Made by a program: the position numbers and the translations under genes. A DNA stretch of 64,000 nt from Blepharisma stoltei (Eukaryota > Ciliophora > Heterotrichea > Heterotrichida > Blepharismidae), in the NCBI GenBank assembly GCA_914767885.1, contig CAJZBQ010000013.1, positions 682,001 to 746,000 of the forward strand, given 5' to 3'. The notes under the pieces are model-generated. The model made no database searches and had not been told where the DNA came from. It saw only the letters and a list, made by a program, of their open reading frames with translations. Below are positions 21,485 through 32,793 of this stretch, piece by piece (position 1 is the first letter of the stretch; each line of letters begins with the position of its first letter).

Positions 21485-21530
21485 ATGTCAATATAAAATA
21501 AAAATTAAAGTCAATTATCCTAAAATTTTA

Positions 21531-22628
21531 TTATTCTTTAGACAAGCTTAAAGCTACCTGTGAATTGACCAAACTTTGTAAACGCAGCCTATAGCTAATT
21601 GACTGTAATTTCATTAAATCCTGCACATCTTTTATCAATTTTGCCTTCAATTCCAGCTTATCACATTGAAGTTTTATCATTTTGTTCAATACATTATCAA
21701 TCTGTACATCTTCTTGAATTTTAATTTCTTTTGCTCTTTCTATAGCTTTTTCAATGTCAATATTCTGCTGAATATCAACTAGTTTCTGTGTAGCTGGGAA
21801 GTTGTAATCGCACTGTCTTTGATTTTCCATTTCCATTAAATCTCTAACGGGGATTTCTAAATATTTTTTTATACATTCAGATTTTTCTTTTCCTACTTCT
21901 TCAGATATAGCATCCCAGTCTTCATTGTGCTTTTCTAACGCTCTTAAGAGTTTTATAAAGCTTTCTTGGTCCCAATCAGCCCCTTTTCCTAATGCAGCAT
22001 AATTATAATGACTTAATAAATCCTCTTTTTGAAAATTTTCTTGATTCAATTCAGATGGGAAGTTGCCTTGCTCATAACAGTCAGAGCACAAGCAAAAATC
22101 CATATTCTTAAACCAAACAACCCCACAAATATTCCCACAAAATTCGCAATAAGGACGTCCAAGCTCAAATAATCTCTTTTTAGGGTAAGAAATATGTCCA
22201 GGTCACGCCAAGTCTTTTGAAGCCTCTGGATAAGGCTTTGGGGCAAAAAAGTTTATTAATCCCCAATGCTCTAGAAATGCATGCAAACGAATTATAGCGG
22301 GAGCATCGCCAGTGAGAACACGTCTACAGTGAGTTGCGGATAGATAGCCTGTTGGCTTGTCTCGATAAAGTTTTATTATATAATTGCGATATGTGAGATA
22401 AACCTGTGGGGTTTTTGATGGATATTTTCCATTAAAAAATTCCTTCATAGAGTCAATTTCTATTTGATGGATGCTTAAAGGGTCAAACCAAGCAGCACAG
22501 CTGGGGATTGTAGCGGGCGGAAGGGTAGATTGAGGAGAGAGAAAAGGGAACTGTGACTGTAGAGAAAGATCAGAAACTATGGAATAGCCATCTTCTTCTT
22601 TTTTAAGAGTTAAAGTGAGCTCGGCCAT
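21531..22628 (-). CDS. SWI3/SMARCC/RSC8-type chromatin-remodelling subunit
   Basis: The 365-aa protein has a SWIRM domain ([21 protein letters not shown] to [20 protein letters not shown]), a short Cys-rich zinc module ([10 protein letters not shown]...FCLCSDCY) and a SANT/Myb-like domain ([21 protein letters not shown]), followed by a coiled coil (about residues 270-365). This order defines the SWI3 class, scaffold subunits of SWI/SNF complexes in the nucleus. TGA at about 22203 is Trp (KDLA-W-PGHISYP). The C-terminus is shorter than in animal SMARCC proteins. No insertions interrupt it. Confidence 0.88.
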
Positions 22629-22952
22629 TATGGAAAATTATTAAAAGGATGAATTACAAATTTTCATTGCTTAAGCAATTATTTATTAGATTTGGAATTG
22701 ATTCAATAAATTATGAGTTTAATTTCTATCAATTTTATTATGGAATTTCTTTGCTTAAATAAGATGTTGATTTTTCTTTTCACTTTTTTAAAGAGACGGT
22801 TTACCTTAGAAACTATTATAAATATAGTTAAAAAAATGAATCATTAGAATGATAAGAACCTTTATAGTTAAATAATAAATGCAATTTCTTATTCTTTTGA
22901 TAAAGATTTTTCTCCGCCTTATTCATACAAATATCAATAAAAACTTTTAAGT
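22629..22952. other. intergenic, AT-rich
   Basis: This is the 5' flank of the SWI3-like gene and 3' flank of the small glutaredoxin-like gene. Nothing else was seen. Confidence 0.5.
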
Positions 22953-23219
22953 CTAAGGTTTATTTATTAAGCTAATAAGCTTTTCGCGAACTTCACTTTC
23001 TCTAATCTTTAAACAGGCGATTTCTTCTCCATTAACTCTGATTACTGGGACTTTTTGTTTGTATTGTCTAAGAAGAGAAGAATCTGAGTCAATAGGCTTT
23101 AAGGAATATGTAAGATTTAATTGTTTTGTGACTCTTGAAAGTATAAAATTTGCTGCATGGCATGGAGCACTAAATATTGTTTACCAGCATCTTTTGACTA
23201 AAAGCTCAATATTAATCAT
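22953..23219 (-). CDS. small glutaredoxin-like protein (C5orf63/YDR286C type)
   Basis: An 83-aa thioredoxin-fold protein too short for standard ORF lists. It starts ATG 23217-23219 (MINIELLVKRCCAPCHAA), where the CCAPC segment stands for the redox motif, and continues LNLTYSLKPIDSDSSLLRQY, VPVIRVNGEEIACLK (cis-Pro followed by the VNG turn) and ends EVREKLISLINKP. The order of strand, CxxC-like helix, cis-Pro VPV and C-terminal helix matches the small glutaredoxin-like family. A 15-nt intron (23170-23184) splits the Cys motif codon. The electron partner and location are unknown. Confidence 0.7.
23170..23184 (-). other. 15-nt intron in the glutaredoxin-like gene
   Basis: On the minus strand it reads GTAAACAATATTTAG. 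It contains a TAA and TAG in phase; removal joins VKRC to CAPCHAANF. Confidence 0.85.
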
Positions 23220-23265
23220 ATATCATATGAAAATATAAATTTTGAAGTTATATTTAAATTTCTGA

Positions 23266-26200
23266 TTACATCAATTTTATAATTTTCTTTTCAGTCAGAC
23301 TAAATGAATGATAAGACTTAAATCCCAAGCATCCAATATAAATTGATCCATTATTATAAATCCAATTTACTTGATTTGGATAGCTTTCTTTAACTCCTGT
23401 TTTATTCAACCTTTTCCACACACTTTCATCTCCTATTTCACTTTCATATATACCTCCACTGCATTCTATCAAGTACAATCTTTCAATCCCATTTATCAAA
23501 ATTTTCTTTTTTCCTTTTGAGCAATTAGCACCTCTTAATCACTTATTAGTTAATTTCTTAACGTTTAACGTCCGATACTACTTCATCTATGCATATTTTC
23601 CTCCTGCTTTGGGAAATCTGGTTCGGACACCACCTGGTTTTGATCTGAATATCCCTCAGCTTCAGGCTCTCGTATTTCGATGTCTGTCCTTCCAGCTCTT
23701 GTGTGAGGTCTCAGTCTTCACCTGCTTAGAATTTGTAGCCATCTTCAGAAAATTCGATATCCCTAACTCCTCTCCTTTAAATTGAAGTTAAAATGTCCAT
23801 TTTTAGATACTTTATTCCATCTTTAAATTGGAACAATGTTTTTAATAGGATAATTTTATAGGTAAATACTAATTTTTATAAATTTTTTTAGACGTATTTA
23901 ATGGAAAAAGTGGAAGCAGAATGATGTTTAAATAGTTTTCGCACTTAATTGATTAATATTTTAATAATTCTTTATAAAAATAAATTAAAATTTAATGTAT
24001 TCAATTTAATTTTTAAAATGCTATTAAATTTTGCACCTCTTTAAACTGAATGGGATTTTTTTTTCCAATTTAAAGGGGGGAGTAAGGGATAGGTGCCAGA
24101 ATTCGCGCTCTCTTGGGTGTATTGCACTATCATTGTTCGCTGGTTAAGCAAACATCATAATCAAAATTGTGAAAGGAGGAATTTCTGATAGCGAGAGCAT
24201 TCGAATAGCGCCGTATTTTTATCATTAGCAATTAATGTCAATTCTTGTATAAAAATTTGGCTTAACGTTATATCTCCATATTTCATCACTTTGAAACCCA
24301 GAAATTAGAATATGTTTATTATATACAATAGACGCACATTTATAGTCTGCATGTGGCAAAGGGTCCAGATTAAACCATACATTTTTTTAAAAATCGAATC
24401 TGCTTGCTAAAGGTATACAAAATTTCTCACTAATTTTACCACCAAAACAGTAAACAGAATCATCATAAAAAACCGCTGACGAAAACCAGCATGGCACTCC
24501 GTCTGGTAAAGCCTTCGAATTCCAATAAGCATCTTCAAGATCTATTATGCAGGCAGCCCCGGTCATAGGATCGTAATTTCCATAACAAAATAATTTCTTT
24601 CCAGGAAGCGGCGCTATGCAAGTATTACGATGAAGAAGTTCGGGTGTATCTATGGATTCGTATCAGGGCAAAGATTTTTAGTATCAAAAATTTCCAATTT
24701 AGCCCCTTCAGCATTTTCATTTTCTCTATCTTTTCTATCAATTAAATATAGGAATCTCTCTGAGTGTAAATTAAAATATTTAACATTTTCGCTAACTCTG
24801 CTGTATTCTGATCTATAATTCTCATAAATATTTTTAATTCCATCGTTGGAATCAAGAAGCCATTTTCAATCATTATTATATAAAATGGTGAACCTTTTAA
24901 AATCTTGGTCAATTTTTCGAGTGTCTATATCAGGATCTTGACAATGGTTTAGAGCTTGCCTTTGAAAAGTGGACAGATCTGTAATTTTGTCTTTTATTTC
25001 TAGATATTTGAGATTTAGCTTGCTTTTTAAATCATTAGTAGTGTCTTCTTGCATTTTTACTTTGTCGTTGATCTCATTAATTATTCTAAAAATTTCATCA
25101 AAATTATCTATATTAGGATTGGAAACTGGCCTCTCTTCTTTTCATTTTTCTATTTTTGGGCTTAAAAAGCTTTCATAAATTTTCTGTTCAAAAGAGTGTA
25201 ATTTTTCATCAAGAGCAGCTGGAAGATAATTTTTAATAAAAGAATTCACCATTTCTTCTATATCTGATCTCCACTCGGAGAATAGTTTTAAATTTTTTTC
25301 AAACTTTTGTTTTTGAGGTACTGATTTTTTAATAACTTTTAATGCTTCTTCAGAGTCTAATAGCAAGCTTTGCATCAATTCATCTGCTTCAAATATTGAG
25401 ATATTATTAGCACTAGAGATTTTATTTTCAATGATATCAATTAATCCTATCTCTTCGTCAATTTTTTGGAAATGTAGACATAAATCGGCTTCAGAATTTT
25501 TGATATTTTGGCTCATACATAAAAATGGCGTAGTAAATCAGCCCAACCTCCTAACGCCTGTAGCTGGGGAAATCTATATACCTTGTGGAAGAGAGCTTTG
25601 GCATTCGGTATTTATCCATCAGGTTTTATTTGGTTTGGTGGAGCGCATTGTCCGAGTTGGCGGGACCTCAGACTCGCATCCAGGTCAAGGTTTACTTCAA
25701 AGGAAGATAGAGTTCGGCGTTGGAAATGGTGCCCCAGCAATACTGGTAAGGTTCCTCCTGATCGATTGGGAACGTTCCCTAGCCCAATTCCAGGCGTTGC
25801 GTCCTGGACTAAGATTTTCATCTTGTCCGATAGGTGACGAGAATTTTTTTCTTTCAATATTTCTAGAAGCCAAACCCCGCTGGCGTGCGGCACTGTGACC
25901 CAAGCTTTCCGACTACAAGGGAGAATGTGCAGGCTCATGCCTGGTAGTAGCAAGACTTTGAAGGTCATGCTGCGATTGTCGGCGAAGCTGATTAGTGGAG
26001 CGTTATGGAAGGGGAATAGGGATCTTCGGATTCGAGAGGGCTTTTCAATAAACTAACTAAGATATTTTGGCTCAAAAAATTCATAATCTCTGATTTATTT
26101 TTTTCTCTTGCTAATTTTTCCTCTTTAAGAAAATCTAATACTGCGTTTTTGGCTTTCTTGTTGGGCTCTTTTGCAGCACTATTAATTTGATGGCTTAAGG

Positions 26201-26550
26201 TTGCATTATTTAAATGATTTGATAGGTGATCTTGGCAGATATAAGTATTTTGGAGAGTGCATTGGCAAAGATATATATAGCGCTTTCCCGAGGATGGCGC
26301 GGAATGGCGCCATCCTCGGGAAAGTCAACTAAGCATCCACACGGGAACTGGGAGTTCCACGTGTGGATGCCATTTTTGACATGTGGATCCAAACTTCCAC
26401 ATGTCAAAATGGCATCCACACGTGGAACTCCCAGTTCCCGTGTGGATGCCTTCCCGGCTTTCCCGAGGATGGCGCCATTCCGCGCCATCCTCGGGAAAGC
26501 GCTATAGTTGGCCTTGTGCAGCCAGGCTCACAACAATTATTTTCTTGCAT
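23266..26550 (-). CDS. B-box-like/coiled-coil/Kelch protein 1, with four insertions
   Basis: Read from ATG 26548-26550, the protein begins with a Cys/His cluster (CCEPGCTRP...CQC...YICQDHLSNH) resembling a B-box, then a long coiled coil, then Kelch-like blades (LFCYGNYDP, VYCFGGKIS, ILISGFQSD, LYLIECSGGIYES) and ends KIIKLM. Four interruptions must go: a palindrome at 26276-26504, R3 at 25516-26060, a 14-bp GTATC-flanked repeat at 24647-24660, and R2 at 23528-24226. After these, phase is consistent end to end. One in-frame TAA remains at 24387-24389, in a T7-A5 run, so a sequence error or an inactive allele is possible. Related genes are at 29044 and 31040. Confidence 0.6.
23528..24226 (-). 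mobile_element. R-class unit R2 with a nested family C MITE
   Basis: The unit is bounded by the 8-bp direct repeat AGCAATTA (23520-23527 and 24227-24234). On the minus strand it starts AATGATAAAAATACGGCG, like R3, contains the MITE at 23764-24082, and ends with the tail GTTAAGAAATTAACTAATAAG. Removing the unit with one repeat copy restores RIDINCSKGKKKILINGIE in the host gene. Confidence 0.75.
23764..24082. mobile_element. family C MITE, copy C1 (TA-flanked, 319 bp)
   Basis: Ends are TAACTCCTCTCCTTTAAATTGAAG and CCAATTTAAAGGGGGGAGTAA, an inverted repeat of the tip CTCCTTTAAATTGGAA. The core is AT-rich without coding capacity. It lies inside R2. Confidence 0.8.
24647..24660. repeat. 14-bp frame-breaking insertion with GTATC direct repeats
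   Basis: GTATC occurs at 24646 and again at 24660, 14 bp apart. Removing one period (between TA dinucleotides) changes NLCPDTNP-TAG to the in-frame NLCPDTPELLHRN and sets the phase needed by everything downstream. It is smaller than any IES I know of, so it may be a somatic-absent micro-insertion or an allele-specific lesion. Confidence 0.5.
25516..26060 (+). mobile_element. R-class retroposon-like unit R3 (545 bp)
   Basis: A 14-bp direct repeat, GATATTTTGGCTCA, sits at 25502-25515 and 26061-26074. The unit begins TACATAAAAATGGCG and ends CAATAAACTAACTAA. It is visibly GC-richer than its surroundings. Removal with one repeat restores MNFLSQNIKNSEADLC in frame. Part of it shares DNA and conceptual peptide with R7 (GGTGGAGCGCA(A/T)TGTC; RALAFGIYPSGFIWFGGAHC against KLALGKYIRLGFTYLGGAQC). 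Confidence 0.8.
26276..26504. mobile_element. P-class multi-hairpin palindrome P2 (229 bp)
   Basis: The ends are TATAGCGCTTTCC and GGAAAGCGCTATA. Each end is itself a hairpin (CCCGAGGATGGCGC and its complement), and the middle is a second, longer palindrome built from CATCCACACGGGAACTGGG and TGACATGTGGA words. The whole 229 bp is close to self-complementary with nested cruciforms. It interrupts the B-box-like codons of the host gene; removal leaves TA and gives CTRPTIYLCQC. Confidence 0.85.
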
Positions 26551-27034
26551 TAAGTATTATTGTAGAATTGTAATTGAATAAACCAATATGATTTTTATAA
26601 AATAAAATTCTGAAATTTTGGGAAATAAGAAAGGAAATTAGGATAATTATTGATAAAGTAACATAAGATTTTTTAAGTTTATTCTGATTTATTCGTTTTA
26701 ATTTTGGTGTTAAAGTTAAAGTAATTTTAAGCGAGGTACCAAAATTCTTGAGCACTAATATTTTAAAGACTAATTATTGATAATTGATTATCTCTGAGGC
26801 GCTTAACTGAAAATTTCTGATCCGATATGCATTTAAATGGAAAAATATATTACCAATGAAAGTTATTGAAAATTAATTAAATTATTTCATGATATTCTCA
26901 TAATATTCTCTTTCCCTTTTGCTGGCAACTCCTTAACCAATATTGGCTATTCCAACTATCTCAAATAGTAAACCCAATTGCTGTTTAAGATTTGCCATTT
27001 TGGGAGACAATTTGAGAAATAAAAGTTGGCTGAG
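26551..27034. other. intergenic, AT-rich
   Basis: This is the 5' flank of the B-box/Kelch gene 1. A patch at 26915-27030 is slightly richer in C but shows no frame. Nothing else was recognised. Confidence 0.4.
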
Positions 27035-27046
27035 CTAACTCTCTTA

Positions 27047-27499
27047 TAATTGAAATATGGCGCCGCTCGAATTTTCTGGCCTCTCGACCAAAAATTCATC
27101 TCTTGCATATTTTAATTATGAGGTTTGGTTTTACCCTGGTGAAATTATCCCAGCTATGTCAGGGGAGCAAGAGCTGTGTGGTTTTTTCTACCAGAATCCT
27201 GATATTAGGTAATCAAAATTTCCAGAAGGGTACCACTTACTCAAGGCGGTAGAGACTGCGACCTTTAGGGTGCCTCTCAGACCTTGGTAAGTGCCTGAGC
27301 TCAAAGATCAATTCGAAGCCCAAACTTCAAGACTGGTGCTCTATTTTTGTGATCAAAGTTGGAGGAGGGCGCCCTTTGCGAGTCCGAGGAAAATAGCTTG
27401 AAATTCACCTCAGAGGTGTGTTGTAGGTAGCTGTGGTCGAGCGACCCTATAGTGGACTTCAAACGTTTATAGATTAATTAAGTTAATTAAGATTAAGAA
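27047..27499 (+). mobile_element. R-class retroposon-like unit R4 (453 bp)
   Basis: A 12-bp direct repeat CTAACTCTCTTA lies at 27035-27046 and 27500-27511. The unit starts TAATTGAAATATGGCGCCGC and ends GTTAATTAAGATTAAGAA. The body is GC-richer than the flanks and has no long ORF. It lies in intergenic DNA, so no host frame tests its removal. Confidence 0.75.
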
Positions 27500-27511
27500 C
27501 TAACTCTCTTA

Positions 27512-27887
27512 GTTGGCTTGGAAGATTTAAGGGACTCATAGCAGAGCTCAGAGCAGTTTTTTTGAATTGAAGAAATATTAAATTCTATAAAACCTTTTAT
27601 TTGCACATATTTAAAAGCTTTGGATCAATCTATAAGAATTGATAGAATTATTGAATAATTATCGATTATTATTGATTATTTAAAATTATTATTGAATGAT
27701 AAAGAAAATAATGAAATTTTAAGAAATTATGAAAATATTAAGAGTATTATTTTTGCAAAATAAAGAGAGGAGTAAGGCTTTTTAACTAATTAAAATTAAA
27801 ATTAAAATTTATAAGAATTTAAAATATTAGAGCATTAAGCTTCATAATTTTTTATTTATTCTTAATAATCGGTGCGATTAATTATAA
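27512..27887. other. intergenic upstream of SYS1
   Basis: The stretch is AT-rich with repeated ATTATTGATTATT words at 27650-27700. No motif was recognised. Confidence 0.4.
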
Positions 27888-28513
27888 ATGTCCCAAGGTC
27901 GACTATTTGGCTCAGATGTATTTGACCCAAAATTCATAATAATCCAAATCTTATCCTTGCAAGCAATTTACTATTCCTCATCTTGTGCATTTACAGTTCT
28001 ATTCGACCAACTTCTGGGGCTAAATATCCACATCTCTCAAATTTTTAGCACATCTGTCCTAAATCTTCAAGACGCTTATAGCTTGGCAAGTGTTTTAGCC
28101 TGTATTTTGGTTTCTTTTATATTGATTATTAGTATCGTTTTAATTGTGGAACGTGCTAGCAAATGTTTAGAAAAGCTGCGATGAATTTAATTGCATATGA
28201 TAATAATCATAAAATAGGCAATTTAAGGAAAAAAGTATAGATTTTTGGCTCAACAATTTTAATTTTGCACGTAGTTTGCGTGACTTTTTATGAAGGATTT
28301 CCTACAAATTTAATATGATGGGGATTGAATCTTGTGGCGTTTTTTGTTATTGTCATTGTGAGCGAATTTTTGTGCATTAAGATTGAACAAAAAGAAATTT
28401 CATTGACATGGATTGATAAAAAAAATGAAAAGAAGCAGGCACTTCCTTACTCACCTCACTTGATGAGCGAGCAAGAAGTTTTAAGTTTAAATGTTTTAGA
28501 AATAATTTTATAA
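27888..28513 (+). CDS. SYS1-like Golgi membrane protein
   Basis: The N-terminus FDPKFIIIQILSLQAIYYSS, the helices that follow, and the C-terminal FVIVIVSEFLCIKIEQKEISL with the preceding FPTNLIWWGLNLVAFF match SYS1, a four-helix protein that recruits ARFRP1/Arl3 to the trans-Golgi. TGA is Trp (LIWW). Between KCLEKLR (28184) and STILILHVV (28250) the frame is broken by about 60 bp with stops, so a short IES or intron is present; no TA pair gave a perfect join. Otherwise about 170 aa, close to the family length. Confidence 0.75.
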
Positions 28514-29043
28514 ACAATTGATTTTAGATTTAATAATAAAACAATTTGCATAAATTTATGCTTCAAGGATACAAGAAATATGATTTGACATAGTTAGCCA
28601 GAAATCGCTTCATCATAATCATTAATTATATATCATAATATTTCATGCAATACTTTCATATTAAAATTTTTGACTGCTAGTATATCTGCTTCCAAGAGGG
28701 TAGAGGTTAGTAAAATAATAATATTATAATTGTTAATAAGACTTTTGCAATAAAAAGCAGATATCCCGGAAAAAGAGTCGGTTCTTGATTAAATATAATC
28801 TGAGAAGAGAGATTAATTCAATATAATAAATATAAATTTAACAATTAAATATGAAATATAGTAATAATATGAAAAATAAGCTAGAGGCAAATAGTCAATC
28901 TTAGTATTGAGATTTCAAATAAATTCAATTAAATTTGATATATGCGATTTGATTTCTCTAGAATTAAGATTATCAGTCTCTTTCAAAGGATCATAAGTGT
29001 GCGTAGTTGGTCAGATTCAGTTTCCATTACATAAATTTAAATT
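28514..29043. other. intergenic, AT-rich
   Basis: This lies between SYS1 and the 3' end of B-box/Kelch gene 2 (tail to tail). No feature was recognised. Confidence 0.4.
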
Positions 29044-30437
29044 TTAATTTATTAAAAGTTTGCTGGAGCATAATTCTTTATTTTTCAAATTAAACTGAAC
29101 AAGATTCCAATCAGTAGTAATAAAATAAAAGCAATCTTCATGAAGCAATACATATGAACGGCAAGGATATCCTTCTGCTATCATATCAGCATTCCCAATT
29201 AATGTTCATTCATTGATATTATTTAAGCCACTCTCATAATAACTTCTATTGTGCTCAATTATACTTTTTTTAATGCATAGCTTATTTTTTTAAGTATAAA
29301 TCATCTAATTCCATAATAATTTCCCAATCCGATTTAGTATATATATGCTTTATTTGGAGTAGCCAAACAAGTTTTTCCAGTGCAATTAGATAGTGCGACC
29401 GGAATAGTTGAAAACTTATTTCCCAAAATGTTATATTTTGATATAAACTGAGACTCAAAACCTCCTATTATTATATCTCCATTTAAAAACGCGCAAGAAA
29501 TATATCTGTTATTGTATATTTGATACGGAGCAAGCGTGCTTCAATTGTTCATTTTAAGTGAAAATGAAGCTGAAATGTGCTCAGTTCCTCCAAATAAATA
29601 CACAAAATCGCCAACTTCTATAAGGCCTGCATAACTGCTAAATTTTGAAGAGTTCAAATGGATAATGGAATTTGAAGGGGTTATAATGAAGCTTTGTGAT
29701 GAGAATAAACAAAAAATAGAACCATCATTTAGCAAACAAGTTGTGCTATTCCATTTTATAGTGAGATTTTTTAATTCTGAGCAAAAGGTCATTACATCGA
29801 GGTCATATAGTTCTTTATTTATAAAATATTTAATTACAGGCTGAGTATTTCCCTTTGTTTTTGGTTTAAATTCTTTGAAGTTTTTTCAATGAAATACCCT
29901 TTTATGATCTTTTACAGCAAAAAGATTTGTGAAGTGTCCATCAAAATTCTCATTATAGACTATAACTATATTTTCATCAGTGTATTTTATTTTTTTCGCT
30001 TCTTCAGAAGATAATTTTAGTAATGACTCAATAAAGCTTAGATCGTGCAAATTATTAATTTCTTCTAGAGAATTTATATGATAGATATATTTGTCTGCTT
30101 TTTTCTCTATTAATGAAAGTTTCTCCAAAGATGTTTTTGCTGCATCATTTATTTACTTTATTAGTGATGATGATTCTTGGATAATTTTTAGCTGGCTTTC
30201 CTTTATTTGAAATTTAATATCTTTAAAGAGCTTTGAAATAATCATTTTTGTGTCAGGATCAGGGATAATTATTAGTTTAGTGAAATGATGATTTCCGGAT
30301 AATTCTCCATGAGCACCACAATGGTCCAAGCATAATAATGCATTTTTGCTATTGCAATCGCACATATAAATTGGTTTATTTTGGCAATTCATAGAGCAGG
30401 CTAAAAATTCGTCCGTACTTTTCTCTTCCAAGCCCAT
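29044..30437 (-). pseudogene. B-box-like/Kelch protein 2, one premature TAA
   Basis: It aligns along its length with the gene at 31040-32308: N-terminal Cys/His cluster (CSMNCQNKPIYMCDC...CLDHCGAHGE), helical middle, then blades (FVYLFGGTEHISASFSL, DIIIGGFES, CYFITT-like end). An 80-bp IES at 29260-29339 must be removed (KAYI joins to IEHNRSYYESG). At 30153-30155 the codon is TAA where the paralogue has CAA (SSLIK-stop-INDAAKTS against SWLIK-Q-INEAASTS). Phase is otherwise perfect. This could be a recent pseudogene, a germline allele or a readthrough site; TAA is a true stop elsewhere in the window. Confidence 0.6.
29260..29339. mobile_element. short IES, 80 bp, in B-box/Kelch gene 2
   Basis: TA-flanked; contains stops in all frames. 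Removal brings the gene back into line with its paralogue over the YYESG(L/V)NNIN segment. Confidence 0.75.
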
Positions 30438-30609
30438 GAAAATTAATTTATATTATTGCATCTCAATTGATTGATATATATTTTTAAAATGACAGATACT
30501 TTAATTTGAATATATGATTTCTTGCTTAAATTGTATTTAATTATTATAGATTTATAATCCTTATCAAAGGATTTTTAAATCAATAGCAATAATTTTTATA
30601 AATAAAATT

Positions 30610-31030
30610 TAGAAAATATCTTGTCTGTTTAAATAATTATAAAATTTTCAGCAATTTCAATTGATTTGTGTTCAAATAAATGAATAAAACGGCATTCGAT
30701 TTGAGAGAAATTAGCCTGCTAATTTTTTCTCCCTCATGGAATTTTATTAATGGGGTTTGGTTTCTTTTGAGGCTTCTGCACAGCTGCAGCAATTTACCTT
30801 TGAGATAACTAGAGGAACTGCCCAGCATTGCAACCAAAAAGCTTGGGGTTTCACCGCTTAGCACATCATATAATGATGACTCTTAGGATGAACACACGCA
30901 GGAGCCTAGTCAGGCAACGGAATGGGCCGGGCAAGAAGAGCTGGCCAGTTAAATAGACGGTTTATCTAGGATGTCCGACCTTTTGGATCGGAAATGCTCG
31001 TTATATCGCCATTCTGGCTCTGTCTTTGAC
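30610..31030 (-). mobile_element. probable R-class unit R5
   Basis: On the minus strand it starts CAGAATGGCGATATAACGAGC and is GC-richer for the first 200 bp. A conceptual peptide (LVAMLGSSSSYLKGKLLQLC) faintly resembles the R7 frame. It lies between two paralogous Kelch genes. No convincing target-site duplication was found, so the ends are approximate. Confidence 0.4.
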
Positions 31031-31039
31031 CTTGAACAC

Positions 31040-32308
31040 TTATTTAATGCAATGATTTGTCTTCAAATCGAATTTGATCAATTTCATATTAGTAGTAATA
31101 AAATAAAAGCTTTCATTCCGAAATAAATTATAAGAATGACGAGGCCAGCTGCCATTGAGCATATTTGCACTTCCAATAGGTTTCCATGAATTGATATTAT
31201 TTACCCCACTCTCATAATAATTTGCCCCATACTCAATTATATAGCACCTGCTATCGGTTGCTAGGCAAGTTTTTCCCTTTAACTTATGCAATTCAATAGG
31301 AATATTAGAAAAGCTATCATTAACTATATTGTAACCCAAAACTACATTGGAATCAGAACCTGCAATTATTATATTCCCATTAAAATGCGCACAAGAAATG
31401 AATAAGTTATTCGCCACTGGATACTGAGCAAGTGCTTTTCAATTTTCTGATTTTAATGAAAATTTTGCTGAAATATTACTTTGGCCCCCAAACATATACA
31501 CAAAATCATTGACTGCTACAAGACCAGATTCATGGCTATATTTAGAAGAATCCAAAGGTTTCACAATGTTTGCTGGAGTTATAATATAAGTGCTTGCTCC
31601 ACAGCAACAAAATAAAGAGCCATCATTTAGCAAACAAGTAGGATCCCATAAACACCAATTTGCATTGCATATTTCACCTAATGATAAAACATCAAGCGAG
31701 TCGACGTCTACGCTATGCATAACAGACAAATTTTCTTTGAAATATTTTATAACAGGCTTCAAAATCCCAAAATTTTTTACGTCAAATGCATTCCCAAAAT
31801 CTTTAACTACAAAAATATTTTCGAAATTGTTTTTTAAATGCTCGTTATGAATTTGAATGATGGAATCTTTTGAAATTTTAAGGTATTTTGCGTCTTCTAC
31901 TGGCAATTTTAATAGAGCTTCAACAAAGCTTTTACTATTTAAATTACTACTTCCCTGCATGCCAGAACAAATGTCTATACATTCGCTTATTGATTTTTCT
32001 AAGCCTATAAGTTTTTCTATTGATGTAGAAGCTGCTTCATTTATTTGCTTTATCAACCATGATGATTCTTGAATAATTAGTAGTTTATCATGCTTTATTT
32101 GACTTTTTAAGCTTTTCAAAAAATGCGAAATTAGGCTATGTGACTGGGAATTTTGAATTGAGGCGATTCTGGCGAAATAATGATTTCCATCTGACTCTAA
32201 ATGTATTCCAGAATGATACTGGCAAAAGGGCAACTTCATATTCTTGCAATTGCATACATAAATCGGTTTGTTCTCGCAGTTCATACAGCAAGTCAAAAAT
32301 TCTTCCAT
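31040..32308 (-). CDS. B-box-like/Kelch protein 3
   Basis: This is the intact member of the local family, about 420 aa. Residues 1-40 hold the Cys/His cluster (FLTCCMNCENKPIYVCNCKN...CQYHSGIHLE...H), followed by helices with heptad character and Kelch-like blades (FVYMFGGQSN, NIIIAGSDSNVVLGYN, CYIIEYGANYYES, FYFITTNMKLIKFD). TGA at about 31436-31438 is Trp (KSENW-KALAQYP). Such proteins are usually cytoplasmic adaptors; no substrate can be assigned. No insertion interrupts it. It stops at TAA 31040-31042. Confidence 0.7.
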
Positions 32309-32793
32309 TTATACCTTTAAAAACAATTCTATAAATTTCGAATTTCATATTTAATGCATACTCTAGTCAAAGCTAATCATTTTTTAGATTAAAAGCAATA
32401 ATTTCTGGGATATGCTTATATATCGAGCTCTTTACTTCGTCTGCTACCAAATTTCCTCTTTCAATTCGTTTTTTCCTGTCATGTAAAGGCTAATGTTGAA
32501 TGTCCTTATCACTCTATATTAATCACTCTTTTAGCTTTAGTTTATTTCATATCAAGCTTAGATTAAAGTTCATGTTTTTAAATATAAAAAAACCTTGCTA
32601 TCAATCTTAATTCATCTATAAAAACTTGCATGCACAGGTTCCTGGATTTTCTCATAATCTAAATGAATTCTTCTTAAAATTTCTGCAGTATTGTTTTATT
32701 TTATATTTTCTATATATGGAGTGAAAGCTTTCTATTTCTTCAACCATTTAATGTACTTTTTAAGGTTAGGGTTATATTATGAAATTATACACA
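32309..32793. other. intergenic between Kelch gene 3 and receptor gene 1
   Basis: AT-rich with no recognisable element. It contains a head region for the Kelch gene and tail region for the receptor, both on the minus strand. Confidence 0.4.

Noticed and set aside
24387-24389. TAA as a sense (Gln) codon, as in many other ciliates
   Set aside because: TAA and TAG end most genes here at family-expected positions; the three in-frame TAA codons replace different ancestral codons.
26210-26581. Overlapping ORFs of 72-93 aa on both strands within the palindrome
   Set aside because: They arise because a self-complementary sequence is open on both strands; there is no protein-like composition and the segment interrupts a real gene.
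30130-30155. A 17-nt GT...AG stretch covering the premature TAA of Kelch gene 2
   Set aside because: All other introns here are 15 nt, and removing 17 nt breaks the frame that otherwise aligns with the paralogue.
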